From Spirochaetales bacterium (lineage in GTDB: Bacteria > Spirochaetota > Spirochaetia > Sphaerochaetales > Sphaerochaetaceae): a DNA stretch of 64,000 nt. Under the pieces are notes generated by a model. The model searched no databases, was not told where the DNA came from, and saw nothing but the letters and a program-made list of their open reading frames with translations. The stretch spans positions 1 through 64,000 of the forward strand of contig JAHDQJ010000013.1 of assembly GCA_018433865.1 (NCBI GenBank), given 5' to 3'. How positions within the stretch are numbered: the stretch's first letter is position 1; each line of letters begins with the position of its first letter. The position numbers and the translations under genes were made by a program. This document shows, piece by piece, positions 26,003-34,569 of this stretch.

Positions 26003-27121
26003 CTATCGGTTATGCAACTCCCACGTGATGACCACTTTGCCACTGGTGGCAAGTGCAGCGGTCCGGAAAGCTTCTGGCCCCTGTTCCAAGGGGAAACGAT
26101 GCGTGATCATCGGCGAGAAGGAAACTCGGTTGTTGATCATGAAATGGACCATCCGATCATACAGGTGCAGGGGGAAGACATTGCTGCCGAACACCTGCAG
26201 CTCCTTGAAGATGAGCTTGTCAGGCTCCAGGCTCTTTTGGAAATCGAAGTGATCCCTGAACTGATTGCTGATGCCAAGCAGCACCATCCTTCCGTACTGC
26301 GCGAGCGCATCGACACCGTTGATCCTCGCTTGGGCAGACGAAGAACATTCCACCACACAATCGACACCGTTCCCTCCGGTCATTTCGCGTAGTTTCCTAA
26401 CGGTCTTGGATGCGGGAATCGTGAAGCCGTGGATCAGATCGTACACATCATCTTCCTTCACATCCTTCGAGCTGTCGAAGACCTGGTTCGCGCCAACTCT
26501 TTTAGCCATCTCTAGGCGAGCCTCTGAAATATCGACGGCGAACACATGGGCCCCCATGGCTCTTGCAAGTATGATCGTCGCCAGTCCTACCGGACCGCAC
26601 CCGAATACGGCTACCGATTCACCCGAGGTCACACGTGCCTTGAGCAGTCCGCTATACGCCGTTCCTCCGGCACACATCATGATCGCTCCGTCCTCGAAAC
26701 CCAGATCGTCGGGGAGGGGGAGGCAATTCTCCTTCGGAACCAGCAGAAGGTCTGCTGCAGCACCGTCGTACTCACTGCTCAGTGCTCCGCCGTGCCCGCA
26801 CATGACCAGATTCCCTGCCCTGCAGGATTCACAGGTCATGCATCCGACCTTGTGGTAGACCGCCACACGATCCCCTACCTTCACATTCTGCACTCCTGTT
26901 CCGACGGCCGAGACGATTCCAGCCGGTTCATGACTCGGTGTCCTGGCCACATGGTTGGGATGGTGAGCGAATTCCACATCATGTTGTTCCTTGATGTGCA
27001 GGTCACTTCCACAGAGGGCAGCGACCCGCATGCTCACGACCACTTCATTCGGTCCGGGTATCGGATCCGCAACTGTTTCGATGATGAATTTCTCATTTCC
27101 CAGGTACCTGAGCCTTCTCAT
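26003..27121 (-). CDS. Zinc-dependent alcohol/polyol dehydrogenase (MDR family)
   Basis: A 372-residue medium-chain dehydrogenase. Catalytic-zinc ligands appear in ALCGSDLH and the HE of PSHEPAG. The structural zinc Cys set is GCMTCESCRAGNLVMC, and the NAD(P)-binding turn is VFGCGPVGLA. The start at 27121 follows CGAGGAGGTGTGGC. It probably oxidises a sugar alcohol or a sugar hydroxyl in the manner of threonine or sorbitol dehydrogenases. It is convergent with the TTT operon and divergent from a LacI gene (145 bases between starts), so it may answer to either. Confidence 0.9.
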   Translation of the reverse strand: MRRLRYLGNEKFIIETVADPIPGPNEVVVSMRVAALCGSDLHIKEQHDVEFAHHPNHVARTPSHEPAGIVSAVGTGVQNVKVGDRVAVYHKVGCMTCESCRAGNLVMCGHGGALSSEYDGAAADLLLVPKENCLPLPDDLGFEDGAIMMCAGGTAYSGLLKARVTSGESVAVFGCGPVGLATIILARAMGAHVFAVDISEARLEMAKRVGANQVFDSSKDVKEDDVYDLIHGFTIPASKTVRKLREMTGGNGVDCVVECSSSAQARINGVDALAQYGRMVLLGISNQFRDHFDFQKSLEPDKLIFKELQVFGSNVFPLHLYDRMVHFMINNRVSFSPMITHRFPLEQGPEAFRTAALATSGKVVITWELHNR

Positions 27122-27221
27122 GCCACACCTCCTCGTTATCGCATCACCCGTCACAGTCTAGCATGAAAGTTAATTCTTGTTAAAATAAATCGGAATTTTC
27201 ATGGTTACTTGTAAATTGAAT

Positions 27222-27249
27222 TTGCAGTGCCGATAAAATGGTGTATGAT
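27222..27249 (+). promoter_or_regulatory. Predicted promoter of the LacI gene at 27267
   Basis: TTGCAG (27222-27227) and TATGAT (27244-27249) have a 16-bp spacer, followed by AAAGGAG and the GTG start. GTTAAAATA at 27179-27187 matches the half-site of the larger inverted repeat at 28331-28354. Confidence 0.5.
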
Positions 27250-27266
27250 GAACAAAGGAGTGACAC

Positions 27267-28292
27267 GTGAAGAAGCATTCTACACTTGAAGATATTGCCA
27301 TCGCAGCAGGCGTTTCCCGTGCTACCGTCTCCTATGTACTGACTGGGAAAAAAAAGGTCAGCAGGGAGACCACTGAGAAGATCCTGGGTATCGCAACCAA
27401 TCTGGGCTACCTGGATACCCGTTCTTCAAAGAATACGAAAGAGAAGGCAAAGACCCCCTTCATAGGATTCCTGGTTCTCCCCAACAGGGTCCGCCCTGAT
27501 GAGGATTACTTCGTGTTCTCCATCCAGGAAGGGATCCACGATACCCTCAGGTCGAGCGGCCAATGCCTCGTGTACAACCGTCTTCAGCAGTTCAACGATG
27601 CACAGGACCCTGCCCTGGTGCGGTTTGTCGATTCGGTCAAGGGGCTCATCATCCTCAACCCTGGGGATGATGCGATCTATGAACGATTCATGGAAAACCT
27701 TCGGTCCCGCTCCGTCCCCCATGTGTTGATCGGGTCTCCGAACTCAGAGAATACCTACTATGTGGACATGGATGTCGTAAGTAGTGCCTACCAAAGCTCT
27801 TCCATGTTGCTTTCCAAAGGCTGCAGGCACATCATCTACATCGACAGCCACAAAGGAATGAAACAATCGTCCCAGATTCTCAAGGGATATCACCTTGCTC
27901 ATGAGGAACGTGATATCCCCTGGAACGAAGAGCATCTGATACATGCCGAGGGGACAAGCATTGAGGAGGGGATGAGGATCGCCCGCTCTGCCGTCACATC
28001 GGGAAAAAAGGTCGACGGCTTCATCACCCCCAACGATATCCTTGCACGGGGTGTGATCATCGCATTGCAGCAATTGCAGGTCAAGGTTCCCCAAGACTGC
28101 AAGGTCATCAGCTTGGGCGGAGGGGTGATCAGCAGCCAGATATCCTTCCCCCGCATCTCCGCGGTGGACTACAATCCGTTCCAGATGGGAACCGAAGCTG
28201 CCGTGATGTTGCTGGAGATCATCTCGAAGAAACGCATGCGTCCTACCCACAGTGTGTTCCCTGCCATCCTGATCGAACGAGAAACCTCCTGA
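27267..28292 (+). CDS. LacI-family transcriptional regulator
   Basis: This 341-residue repressor has the helix-turn-helix STLEDIAIAAGVSRATVSYVLTG near the N-terminus and a sugar-binding effector domain. FITPNDILARGVIIALQQL and VDYNPFQMGTEAAVMLLEII are its typical hinge and dimer segments. The GTG start at 27267 lies seven bases after AAAGGAG. It precedes the CUT1 operon by about 170 bases and probably controls it. The inverted repeat at 28331-28354 and the matching half-site in its own promoter region are candidate binding sites. Confidence 0.93.
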   Translation: MKKHSTLEDIAIAAGVSRATVSYVLTGKKKVSRETTEKILGIATNLGYLDTRSSKNTKEKAKTPFIGFLVLPNRVRPDEDYFVFSIQEGIHDTLRSSGQCLVYNRLQQFNDAQDPALVRFVDSVKGLIILNPGDDAIYERFMENLRSRSVPHVLIGSPNSENTYYVDMDVVSSAYQSSSMLLSKGCRHIIYIDSHKGMKQSSQILKGYHLAHEERDIPWNEEHLIHAEGTSIEEGMRIARSAVTSGKKVDGFITPNDILARGVIIALQQLQVKVPQDCKVISLGGGVISSQISFPRISAVDYNPFQMGTEAAVMLLEIISKKRMRPTHSVFPAILIERETS

Positions 28293-28330
28293 ACCGGAGG
28301 GGCATGCAGGGGATACTTGGTGCACTAAAA

Positions 28331-28354
28331 GGTTAAAATATTTCAATTTTAACC
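28331..28354. promoter_or_regulatory. Inverted repeat upstream of the first CUT1 operon
   Basis: Arms GGTTAAAAT and ATTTTAACC are perfect over 9 bp with a 6-bp spacer. The repeat is 52 bp upstream of a TTGACA box. It is a candidate operator for the adjacent LacI regulator, which also has a matching half-site in its own upstream region. Confidence 0.6.
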
Positions 28355-28405
28355 AAAGAGAAAATAATTTAAAGTGAAATATTAAATCGATACATCATTA
28401 TTTTG

Positions 28406-28433
28406 TTGACATCTGGTGAATATGGGATAGTAT
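28406..28433 (+). promoter_or_regulatory. Predicted promoter of the first CUT1 operon
   Basis: A consensus TTGACA (28406-28411) is followed after 16 bp by TAGTAT (28428-28433), then AATTGGAGGGACC and the ATG of the binding-protein gene at 28463. Confidence 0.7.
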
Positions 28434-28462
28434 GGACCTATCAATACAAAATTGGAGGGACC

Positions 28463-29743
28463 ATGAAAAAAGTAGGATTGGTACTGTTTCTGATCTTGGC
28501 GCTCGCAAGCCCTGTCTTCGCAGCAGGAAACGCGGAAGCGGTGAAACCGGCTGAGGGTGTGGAGATCGACTTCCAGATCTGGGTTACTCCTAACCTCACC
28601 GTGGAGTACTGGGAGGACTTGGTTGCAGACTTCAGCAAGAAGCATCCCGACATCAAGGTGAACATCGTACAAGCGATCACCGGAGAATCGACTGCGGACA
28701 ATTTCCTCAGAACCCGGCTTGCAGCAGGCAATTTTCCCGATGTCAGCCACGTCTTCACCGAAGACATGTTCATCGAGGCGAAAGCATTCATGCCATTGCC
28801 GATTGATGATGACGTGAAGCAACTGAGAAACCTCGAGGGGATGATCAAGGCCGATGGCAATCTCTACACCTATGATTCGATCACATTGGTACATGGGTTG
28901 ATCTACTACAACAAAGCCCTGTTCGAGAAGGCCGGCATCACCGAGCTTCCCAAGACCCAGGCACAATTCGATGCAGCATGTGAGAAGCTCCTGGCCGCCG
29001 GGATCGTCCCGATTTCCGTGGCAGGCGCAGACTGGACGAGCGGATTCGTACTCTCGATCATGGCAGCTCCCCAGGTCTTCTACAACAATACCGTCTGGTA
29101 CCGTGACCGCAATGACAAGAAGGTTTCCTTTTTCGATACCGATTGGCGTGAAAGTGCAACCCGTTTCAAGACCATGTACGAGAAAGGCTACATCTACAAG
29201 GGAGCTCCCGCGATGGACTATACCGCCTCCCAGCAGTTCTTCCTCGATGGCAAGGCAGCGATGTACCCCATGGGCAGTTGGTTCAGCGGAGCTCCGGAAG
29301 CGCTCGCGGCCAATTTCAAGATCGGCGTGATCGCACCCCCGACCAAGGATGGCGGAGCCTATATGGCGGCCATTGCCAACCGCAACGGCTACGCAGTCAG
29401 CGCTACGTCCAAGAATCCTGAAGCGGCGATCGCATTGGCCAAGTACATGGGACTCGATCCCTATCCCGTATCGAAACGGCTCGCATTGGAAGGCGGTTTC
29501 TCCGATATGAAGAACCCGGATGCCTATGCGTACGACATGACCTACATCCAAGAGGGGATCAACGAACTCTACAAGGCTGCCACGGTCATGACGAACAACT
29601 ACAACCACCCGGTCGGCGCGAATCCTCCCGACGGATTCACCGACGCGATGACACGTGCTGCACAGATGCTCCTTACCGGTGGAACGGTCGACGCGGCGCT
29701 CGGCGAACTTGAGAGTTATTGGGACGCCAACCAGACCAAGTAA
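28463..29743 (+). CDS. Sugar ABC transporter substrate-binding protein (CUT1, family 1 SBP)
   Basis: The 426-residue exported receptor begins MKKVGLVLFLILALASPVFA, followed by AGNAEAVKP. The mature fold is that of MalE-like family 1 binding proteins, with FQIWVTPNLTVEYWEDLVADFSKKHPDIKV, QQFFLDGKAAMYPMGSWFSG and a C-terminal helical lobe. ATG 28463 follows TTGGAGGGACC. It is the first gene of a long operon with two permeases and several catabolic enzymes. It probably binds an oligosaccharide, possibly one with alpha-galactosyl or mannosyl units given the GH36 and GH38 proteins downstream. Confidence 0.93.
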   Translation: MKKVGLVLFLILALASPVFAAGNAEAVKPAEGVEIDFQIWVTPNLTVEYWEDLVADFSKKHPDIKVNIVQAITGESTADNFLRTRLAAGNFPDVSHVFTEDMFIEAKAFMPLPIDDDVKQLRNLEGMIKADGNLYTYDSITLVHGLIYYNKALFEKAGITELPKTQAQFDAACEKLLAAGIVPISVAGADWTSGFVLSIMAAPQVFYNNTVWYRDRNDKKVSFFDTDWRESATRFKTMYEKGYIYKGAPAMDYTASQQFFLDGKAAMYPMGSWFSGAPEALAANFKIGVIAPPTKDGGAYMAAIANRNGYAVSATSKNPEAAIALAKYMGLDPYPVSKRLALEGGFSDMKNPDAYAYDMTYIQEGINELYKAATVMTNNYNHPVGANPPDGFTDAMTRAAQMLLTGGTVDAALGELESYWDANQTK

Positions 29744-29824
29744 TCGCACGTTATTGTTAACATTGTGGAGGTGGACCCTGATGCCAGGATCCACCTCCGA
29801 TTACCCCACACGCGGAGAGAGAGG

Positions 29825-30703
29825 ATGGATCAGAAACGACTGGACCTGCAGAAAAGCCTGATGGTATGTCCGAGCATGCTCATATACCTCACCTTCATGG
29901 CCCTGCCGATTGCCCTGACCGTGTATTACGGATTCACCAATTGGAACGGCGTCGCCCCAAGTTGGCAATTCGTCGGATTGAAGAACTACCTGCGGGCATT
30001 CACCGACAAACAGTTCCTCTACTCAGTACGTTTTACTCTCGTATTCTCCATCGTCATCACACTTCTCAGCAATGCATTGGGACTGTTGTTCGCTGTGCTG
30101 GTCAATGGCAAGCAACGTAGCATGAACTTTTTTCGTTCCATGATCTTCATCCCGCTCTTGATCAGTCCTATCGCAGCCGGTTTCGTCTGGAAAGCGTTGT
30201 TCAGCTACTCAGGCATCATTAACCAATTTCTCGAACGATGGTTCGGGCTTGAGGCCATCATGTTCCTCGGCAAGCCGGACATGGCGAAACTGATACTCAT
30301 CCTCTTCACACTCTGGCAGAACATCGGATTCTGCATGGTGATCTATCTTGCAGGGCTGCAGACCATTCCGCCCGATTTCTTTGATGCCGCGGCAATCGAC
30401 GGTGCGAATCCTTGGCAACGGTTCAAGAGCATCATCTTCCCGTATCTGGCACCATCGACCACCTCGGCAGTCCTGGTGATGTTCACCAGTGCGATGCGGG
30501 AATACCCGCGGCCATTGGTCCTCACCGCCGGCGGTCCGGTCGGACAGACCGAGACGCTCGCGTTCAGGATCTTCAAGGTCGGCTTCGACGCGAACCAGCT
30601 GGGATATGGTTCCGCGATGGCTGCATGGGTGCTTCTGCTCACCTCCTTGCTCTCGATTGCCATCTCAAGGCTTCTCAGGAGAAGGGAGGAGTTCCTGAAA
30701 TGA
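29825..30703 (+). CDS. Sugar ABC transporter permease (CUT1, MalF/UgpA-like)
   Basis: A 292-residue inner-membrane protein with six membrane segments. The cytoplasmic EAA loop is visible as DFFDAAAIDGANPWQRFKSIIFP. ATG 29825 is preceded by GAGAGAGG; the longer open frame has no ribosome site. It overlaps the second permease gene by ATGA. With that partner it forms the channel. No ATP-binding subunit is encoded in this operon, so a shared MsmX-like ATPase encoded elsewhere must supply energy. Confidence 0.93.
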   Translation: MDQKRLDLQKSLMVCPSMLIYLTFMALPIALTVYYGFTNWNGVAPSWQFVGLKNYLRAFTDKQFLYSVRFTLVFSIVITLLSNALGLLFAVLVNGKQRSMNFFRSMIFIPLLISPIAAGFVWKALFSYSGIINQFLERWFGLEAIMFLGKPDMAKLILILFTLWQNIGFCMVIYLAGLQTIPPDFFDAAAIDGANPWQRFKSIIFPYLAPSTTSAVLVMFTSAMREYPRPLVLTAGGPVGQTETLAFRIFKVGFDANQLGYGSAMAAWVLLLTSLLSIAISRLLRRREEFLK

Positions 30704-31530
30704 AAACAAGACATACCCCTGTTTCATTCGTCATCCTCTCTTTCACCAGTTTGGTCTTCTTCGTACCCATCTACATCACGATCATCAATGCGTTCAAGAC
30801 GAAAGCCGACATCATGCAGAATCCCTTCGGATTCTCCTTGGGTTCGCTGACGTTCGAAAACCTGAAGACCCACGGATTCTCCTCATACTTCAACATCTTC
30901 CAGGCATACTTCAATACGATCATCATCGTCGGCTTCTCCATCGTGGGGATCATCGTGCTTACCAGCATGCTCAGCTACGTCATGGATCGCAATCGTGAGA
31001 ACAAGGTCCTCAAGATATTCTACGTGCTCATGCTCGCAGGCTTGATCATCCCTCCCGAATCGATACTCCTCTCCATCGTGCAGATCCTGAGGAACCTCGG
31101 CCTCATGTTCACCTTCCCGGGCTTGGTCCTGAGAAATATCGGCTGGTATGTGCCGTTCAGCTGCTTTGTCTTCGTCGGATATGTGAAGACCATTTCACGG
31201 GAACTTGACGAGTCGGCCTATCTCGATGGTGCGGGTGCGTTCAGCATCTATGCGCGGATCATCTTCCCCTTGATGAAACCGGCGATCGCGAGCGTGTTCA
31301 TCTTCTGTTTCCTCTGGATATGGAACGATTTCCTCAATCCCCTGATACTCTTGGGAGACAAGACCTACACCGTGACCATCGGTATCTATCGTGCGATCGG
31401 ACAATACAGTACCGCGTGGGACCAGATATTCGCGTTGGTCTTCCTAGTCTCCATACCGGTGCTGCTCATGTACATATTCATGCAAAAATATTTCATCGAA
31501 GGACTGACCGCTGGTGCGATCAAAGGGTAG
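30700..31530 (+). CDS. Sugar ABC transporter permease (CUT1, MalG/UgpE-like)
   Basis: A 276-residue membrane protein with six predicted segments. The EAA loop is ELDESAYLDGAGAFSIYARIIFPLMKPA, and the C-terminus ends YFIEGLTAGAIKG, the usual MalG-like tail. The start at 30700 overlaps the previous stop by ATGA, and GAAGGGAGG lies upstream within the first permease gene. It pairs with the preceding permease. Confidence 0.93.
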   Translation: MKTRHTPVSFVILSFTSLVFFVPIYITIINAFKTKADIMQNPFGFSLGSLTFENLKTHGFSSYFNIFQAYFNTIIIVGFSIVGIIVLTSMLSYVMDRNRENKVLKIFYVLMLAGLIIPPESILLSIVQILRNLGLMFTFPGLVLRNIGWYVPFSCFVFVGYVKTISRELDESAYLDGAGAFSIYARIIFPLMKPAIASVFIFCFLWIWNDFLNPLILLGDKTYTVTIGIYRAIGQYSTAWDQIFALVFLVSIPVLLMYIFMQKYFIEGLTAGAIKG

Positions 31531-31540
31531 GAGGCAGCAT

Positions 31541-32542
31541 ATGTTGGCAGCATTCAGAAGCAAGGACACCATCGAACTGCGCGAGGTCGCCTCAAGCGAA
31601 CCGCAAGAGAACCAAGTGCACATCCGCATCGATGCCTGCGGAGTATGCGGTACCGATATCCATGATGACGAACCGTCCTCCCACCGGTTCGGACATGAGA
31701 TCGCCGGTGTGGTCACGGAAGTGGGACCCGGAGTCACCCATGTACAGGTCGGTCAGACCGTGGTGCTCGACTCTGCCACCCCGTGCGGACGCTGCGCGAT
31801 GTGCAAGAACGGCATGCAGGAATTGTGTACCGATATCCAGAGCTTCTATTATCTCGACCAATTCGGCTTCGCCGAGGAGATGAACGTTCCGGCAATCTGT
31901 GTCATCCCGTATGAGGGGCTTGATCCTGCGGTTGCCACGTTGCAGGAACCGCTTGGGGTTGCCATAGATCTGTGCCGGCTGAGCGACATCACGACCACCA
32001 GCAATGTACTGGTGATCGGCCAGGGACCTATCGGTCTGATGGCGAGCGCATTGGTCAGGATGCATGGCGCCAGGCGCCTGTTCGTGAGTGATTTTGCGAG
32101 CAAACATGCCCGCAAGGAGATGGCCCAGTCACTCAACATCGACCGGTTCATCGACGCAGAACATGAAGACTTGAGTGAAGTCTTGCGCGATGAGCGCATC
32201 GATCGGATCCTCGTGACCGCTCCCCCGCCGGCGATCGTAACCGCAATCGACATCGCGGCCAAGGGAGCGATCCTCAGCTTCATCGGGATCGGACATGGAG
32301 GAACGGAGAAACTCACCTTCGATGCCAATGAGTTCCACTTCAAGAAACTCCAGCTGCGCGCCTCGTTCGCCTCCCCGGCGATGTTCGGACCATTGGCACT
32401 CTCCTATCTCCGGGAAGGACGGATCGATGGGAATCGGATGGTCAGCCACCGGTTCCCCCTGTCGCGGATATCCGATGCACTCAAGGTTGCCACCGATGAT
32501 CCAGAAGCTTTGAAAGTGGTGGTCGGGAGGAATTTCGCGTGA
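31541..32542 (+). CDS. Zinc-dependent sugar/polyol dehydrogenase (MDR family)
   Basis: The 333-residue enzyme carries the catalytic-zinc motif CGVCGTDIH with GHE in RFGHEIAGVV, the structural Cys set CGRCAMCKNGMQELC and the nucleotide-binding turn VIGQGPIGLMA. ATG 31541 is preceded by TAGGAGG. It lies between the permeases and the first URO-D-like gene of this operon. With the Gfo/Idh/MocA protein two genes on, it makes a pair of oxidoreductases. A pairing of this kind could oxidise and later re-reduce a sugar to allow elimination or epimerisation, but that is inference. Confidence 0.9.
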   Translation: MLAAFRSKDTIELREVASSEPQENQVHIRIDACGVCGTDIHDDEPSSHRFGHEIAGVVTEVGPGVTHVQVGQTVVLDSATPCGRCAMCKNGMQELCTDIQSFYYLDQFGFAEEMNVPAICVIPYEGLDPAVATLQEPLGVAIDLCRLSDITTTSNVLVIGQGPIGLMASALVRMHGARRLFVSDFASKHARKEMAQSLNIDRFIDAEHEDLSEVLRDERIDRILVTAPPPAIVTAIDIAAKGAILSFIGIGHGGTEKLTFDANEFHFKKLQLRASFASPAMFGPLALSYLREGRIDGNRMVSHRFPLSRISDALKVATDDPEALKVVVGRNFA

Positions 32543-33501
32543 TGGACAGCCGCCAGCGGATGATCCGTACCCTCCGGTTTGAGCCTGTGGACCGGATCGC
32601 CCACTTCGAGAGCATGTTCGAGCTCGAATGCGAAGCTTTTTCCCTGCAATTTCCCTCCCAGTCGGATTGGGAACACCTGAAGGGGAAGGAGCGCGAGGAC
32701 GCACTCAACTGCTGCATGGATATCTACGAAAGGATCATCGATACCTACGGGTGGGACGCCTTGGCTGTCTACAACCCCTGGGAAGATCCCGAGGCGGTAG
32801 CTCTCGCCGTCAAGCGTTTCGGACATCGGATTCTTGTGGGTGGCATGTGCGGACACAGCATCCTCTCCATCGAGAGTGTGGAAGATTGGGAACAATTCGC
32901 GATCGATCTTTACGAGGATCGGGAGAAGCTGCATCGTCGTGCCAAGATGATGCATGAGCGTGCGTGTGCACTGATCCGTTCCTATGCCTCGTGTGGTGCC
33001 GATTTTGTGTTCATCCCCAATGATATCGCATTCAATGCCGGGCCATTCATCAATCCCGAGCTGATGGACGAATTGTTGTTCCCCTATCTGAAACGGCAAG
33101 TGGATCTCGCCAAGGATCTCGGTCTGTTCGTCTTCCTCCATACCGACGGCTTCATCATGCCGATCCTCGATCGCCTGATCTCCATGGGTGCCCATTGCCT
33201 GCAGTCGATCGATCCCATGGCAGGAGTCGACATCGCCGAGGTGAAGGTGAGGACGCACGGCAAGCTGGCGTTGATGGGGAATGTACAATGCTCACTGCTG
33301 CAGGACGGACCTGAACAGGATATCCGGTCTGCCGCCTCATACTGTCTCGTACATGCCTCTTCGGGGGGCGGGTACATATTCGGAACCTCGAACACCATCT
33401 TCCCGGGCATGCCGTTGCGGCACTACCGGACGATGCTCGAAGTCCTGCACTGTTTCAACGAAGGGTATGCATATACCCCCTACATCCTACATCAGACATA
33501 A
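32542..33501 (+). CDS. Uroporphyrinogen-decarboxylase family protein
   Basis: This 319-residue URO-D-like protein begins MDSRQRMIRTLRFEPVDRIAHFE. A GTG three bases upstream could also start it, overlapping the previous stop. The barrel elements DFVFIPNDIAFNAGPFINPELMDELLFPYLK and LFVFLHTDGFIMPIL are clear. Where other paralogues have HxCG, this one has HTDG, so the zinc-type Cys is missing. It is shorter than the paralogues of 390-430 residues because its N-terminal part is reduced. It is coupled to the dehydrogenase gene and followed 15 bases later by a Gfo/Idh/MocA gene. Its reaction is unknown. Confidence 0.8.
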   Translation: MDSRQRMIRTLRFEPVDRIAHFESMFELECEAFSLQFPSQSDWEHLKGKEREDALNCCMDIYERIIDTYGWDALAVYNPWEDPEAVALAVKRFGHRILVGGMCGHSILSIESVEDWEQFAIDLYEDREKLHRRAKMMHERACALIRSYASCGADFVFIPNDIAFNAGPFINPELMDELLFPYLKRQVDLAKDLGLFVFLHTDGFIMPILDRLISMGAHCLQSIDPMAGVDIAEVKVRTHGKLALMGNVQCSLLQDGPEQDIRSAASYCLVHASSGGGYIFGTSNTIFPGMPLRHYRTMLEVLHCFNEGYAYTPYILHQT

Positions 33502-33516
33502 AAAGGAGCCGACATC

Positions 33517-34569
33517 ATGAGCATTCTGCAGGCGGCAATCATCGGTTGTGGAAACATCAGCAAGTACCACGTGGAAGGCATCAGGATGGCCGGCTCCAAC
33601 GTCAGCCATGTGTGCGATACCAATCTGGCGGCTGCCGAGGCCGTCTCCAAGCAGACAGGGGCTAGGTTCACCGATGATCACCGGAAGGTTTTGGATGACC
33701 AGACGATCGATGTGGTCCATATCGTGGTCAACTCGAACCTCCACCGCAAGTTTTGCATCGAAGCACTTGAAGCGGGCAAGCATGTGATTTGTGAGAAAAC
33801 GCTCAGTGAATCGGCTGCCGACTCCCAGGCAATCATCGCATCTGCCCGCGAGAACGGAAGGATGCTCTTCACCTCATACATGAAACGTTACATTCCCTCC
33901 GTAGTGCAGGCCAAGAAGCTCCTCGAAGGGACAGGACGCGTGATCAGTGCTCGGTTTTTCACCCGGCAGATGTGGGGGAATCTCTGGAACGGCGTACCGA
34001 AGGATGATTTTTTCAAGGTGGGAAAAGATGGCAAGAGCGAGGTGGTGAAACGGTATGGCGGTGGTATCCTCCATTGCGGAGGCAGTCATATCCTCGATCT
34101 GGTCTGCTATCTCCTCGGGCTTCCCGAATCAGTACGGGCGTACCAGGTTCGTCCAGACTACCTGGATTATGATGTGAAGACGAGTGCGACCCTCACACTC
34201 GGTGCATTGGACATCCAATTCGAAGCCTTGGCACATCCGCTTCCGTACAGCGGATTGCTTGGTGACGGATGGGACGAAGGATTCGAGATCATCGGGACCA
34301 AGGGGCGGCTGCTTTGGAAGAGTTCCCTGTGGGATGATGTGGTTTCCAAGAGTTCCGTATTGGTGCATGAACGGAACAACGGTGAGACCAACACCTATCA
34401 GTATCATCCTGTTTCACCCTTTGCGCTTGCGATCAAGGCCTTCCACGAGGATATCCGCAACGGTGTCCAGAGCGTCCAGGGTCCCGATACCGGCTACCAT
34501 GTCGATCGTCTCATCGAAACCATGATCGCAAGCGCCACAGCCGGCAGGACGGAGACTCTTGCATGGTAG
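33517..34569 (+). CDS. Gfo/Idh/MocA-family oxidoreductase
   Basis: The 350-residue protein has the Rossmann motif AAIIGCGNISKYHVEG at its N-terminus, followed by VNSNLHRKFCIEALEAGKHVICEKTL, where EKTL stands for the family's EKP catalytic Lys region. A C-terminal beta-sheet dimer domain follows. AAAAGGAG precedes the start. It probably oxidises or reduces a sugar or cyclitol using NAD(P). It overlaps the next URO-D-like gene by seven bases, implying coupled translation. Confidence 0.9.
   Translation: MSILQAAIIGCGNISKYHVEGIRMAGSNVSHVCDTNLAAAEAVSKQTGARFTDDHRKVLDDQTIDVVHIVVNSNLHRKFCIEALEAGKHVICEKTLSESAADSQAIIASARENGRMLFTSYMKRYIPSVVQAKKLLEGTGRVISARFFTRQMWGNLWNGVPKDDFFKVGKDGKSEVVKRYGGGILHCGGSHILDLVCYLLGLPESVRAYQVRPDYLDYDVKTSATLTLGALDIQFEALAHPLPYSGLLGDGWDEGFEIIGTKGRLLWKSSLWDDVVSKSSVLVHERNNGETNTYQYHPVSPFALAIKAFHEDIRNGVQSVQGPDTGYHVDRLIETMIASATAGRTETLAW

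Noticed and set aside
28382-29794. 470-codon minus-strand open frame opposite the CUT1 receptor
   Set aside because: Antisense shadow; the receptor has a clear signal peptide, promoter and family fold.
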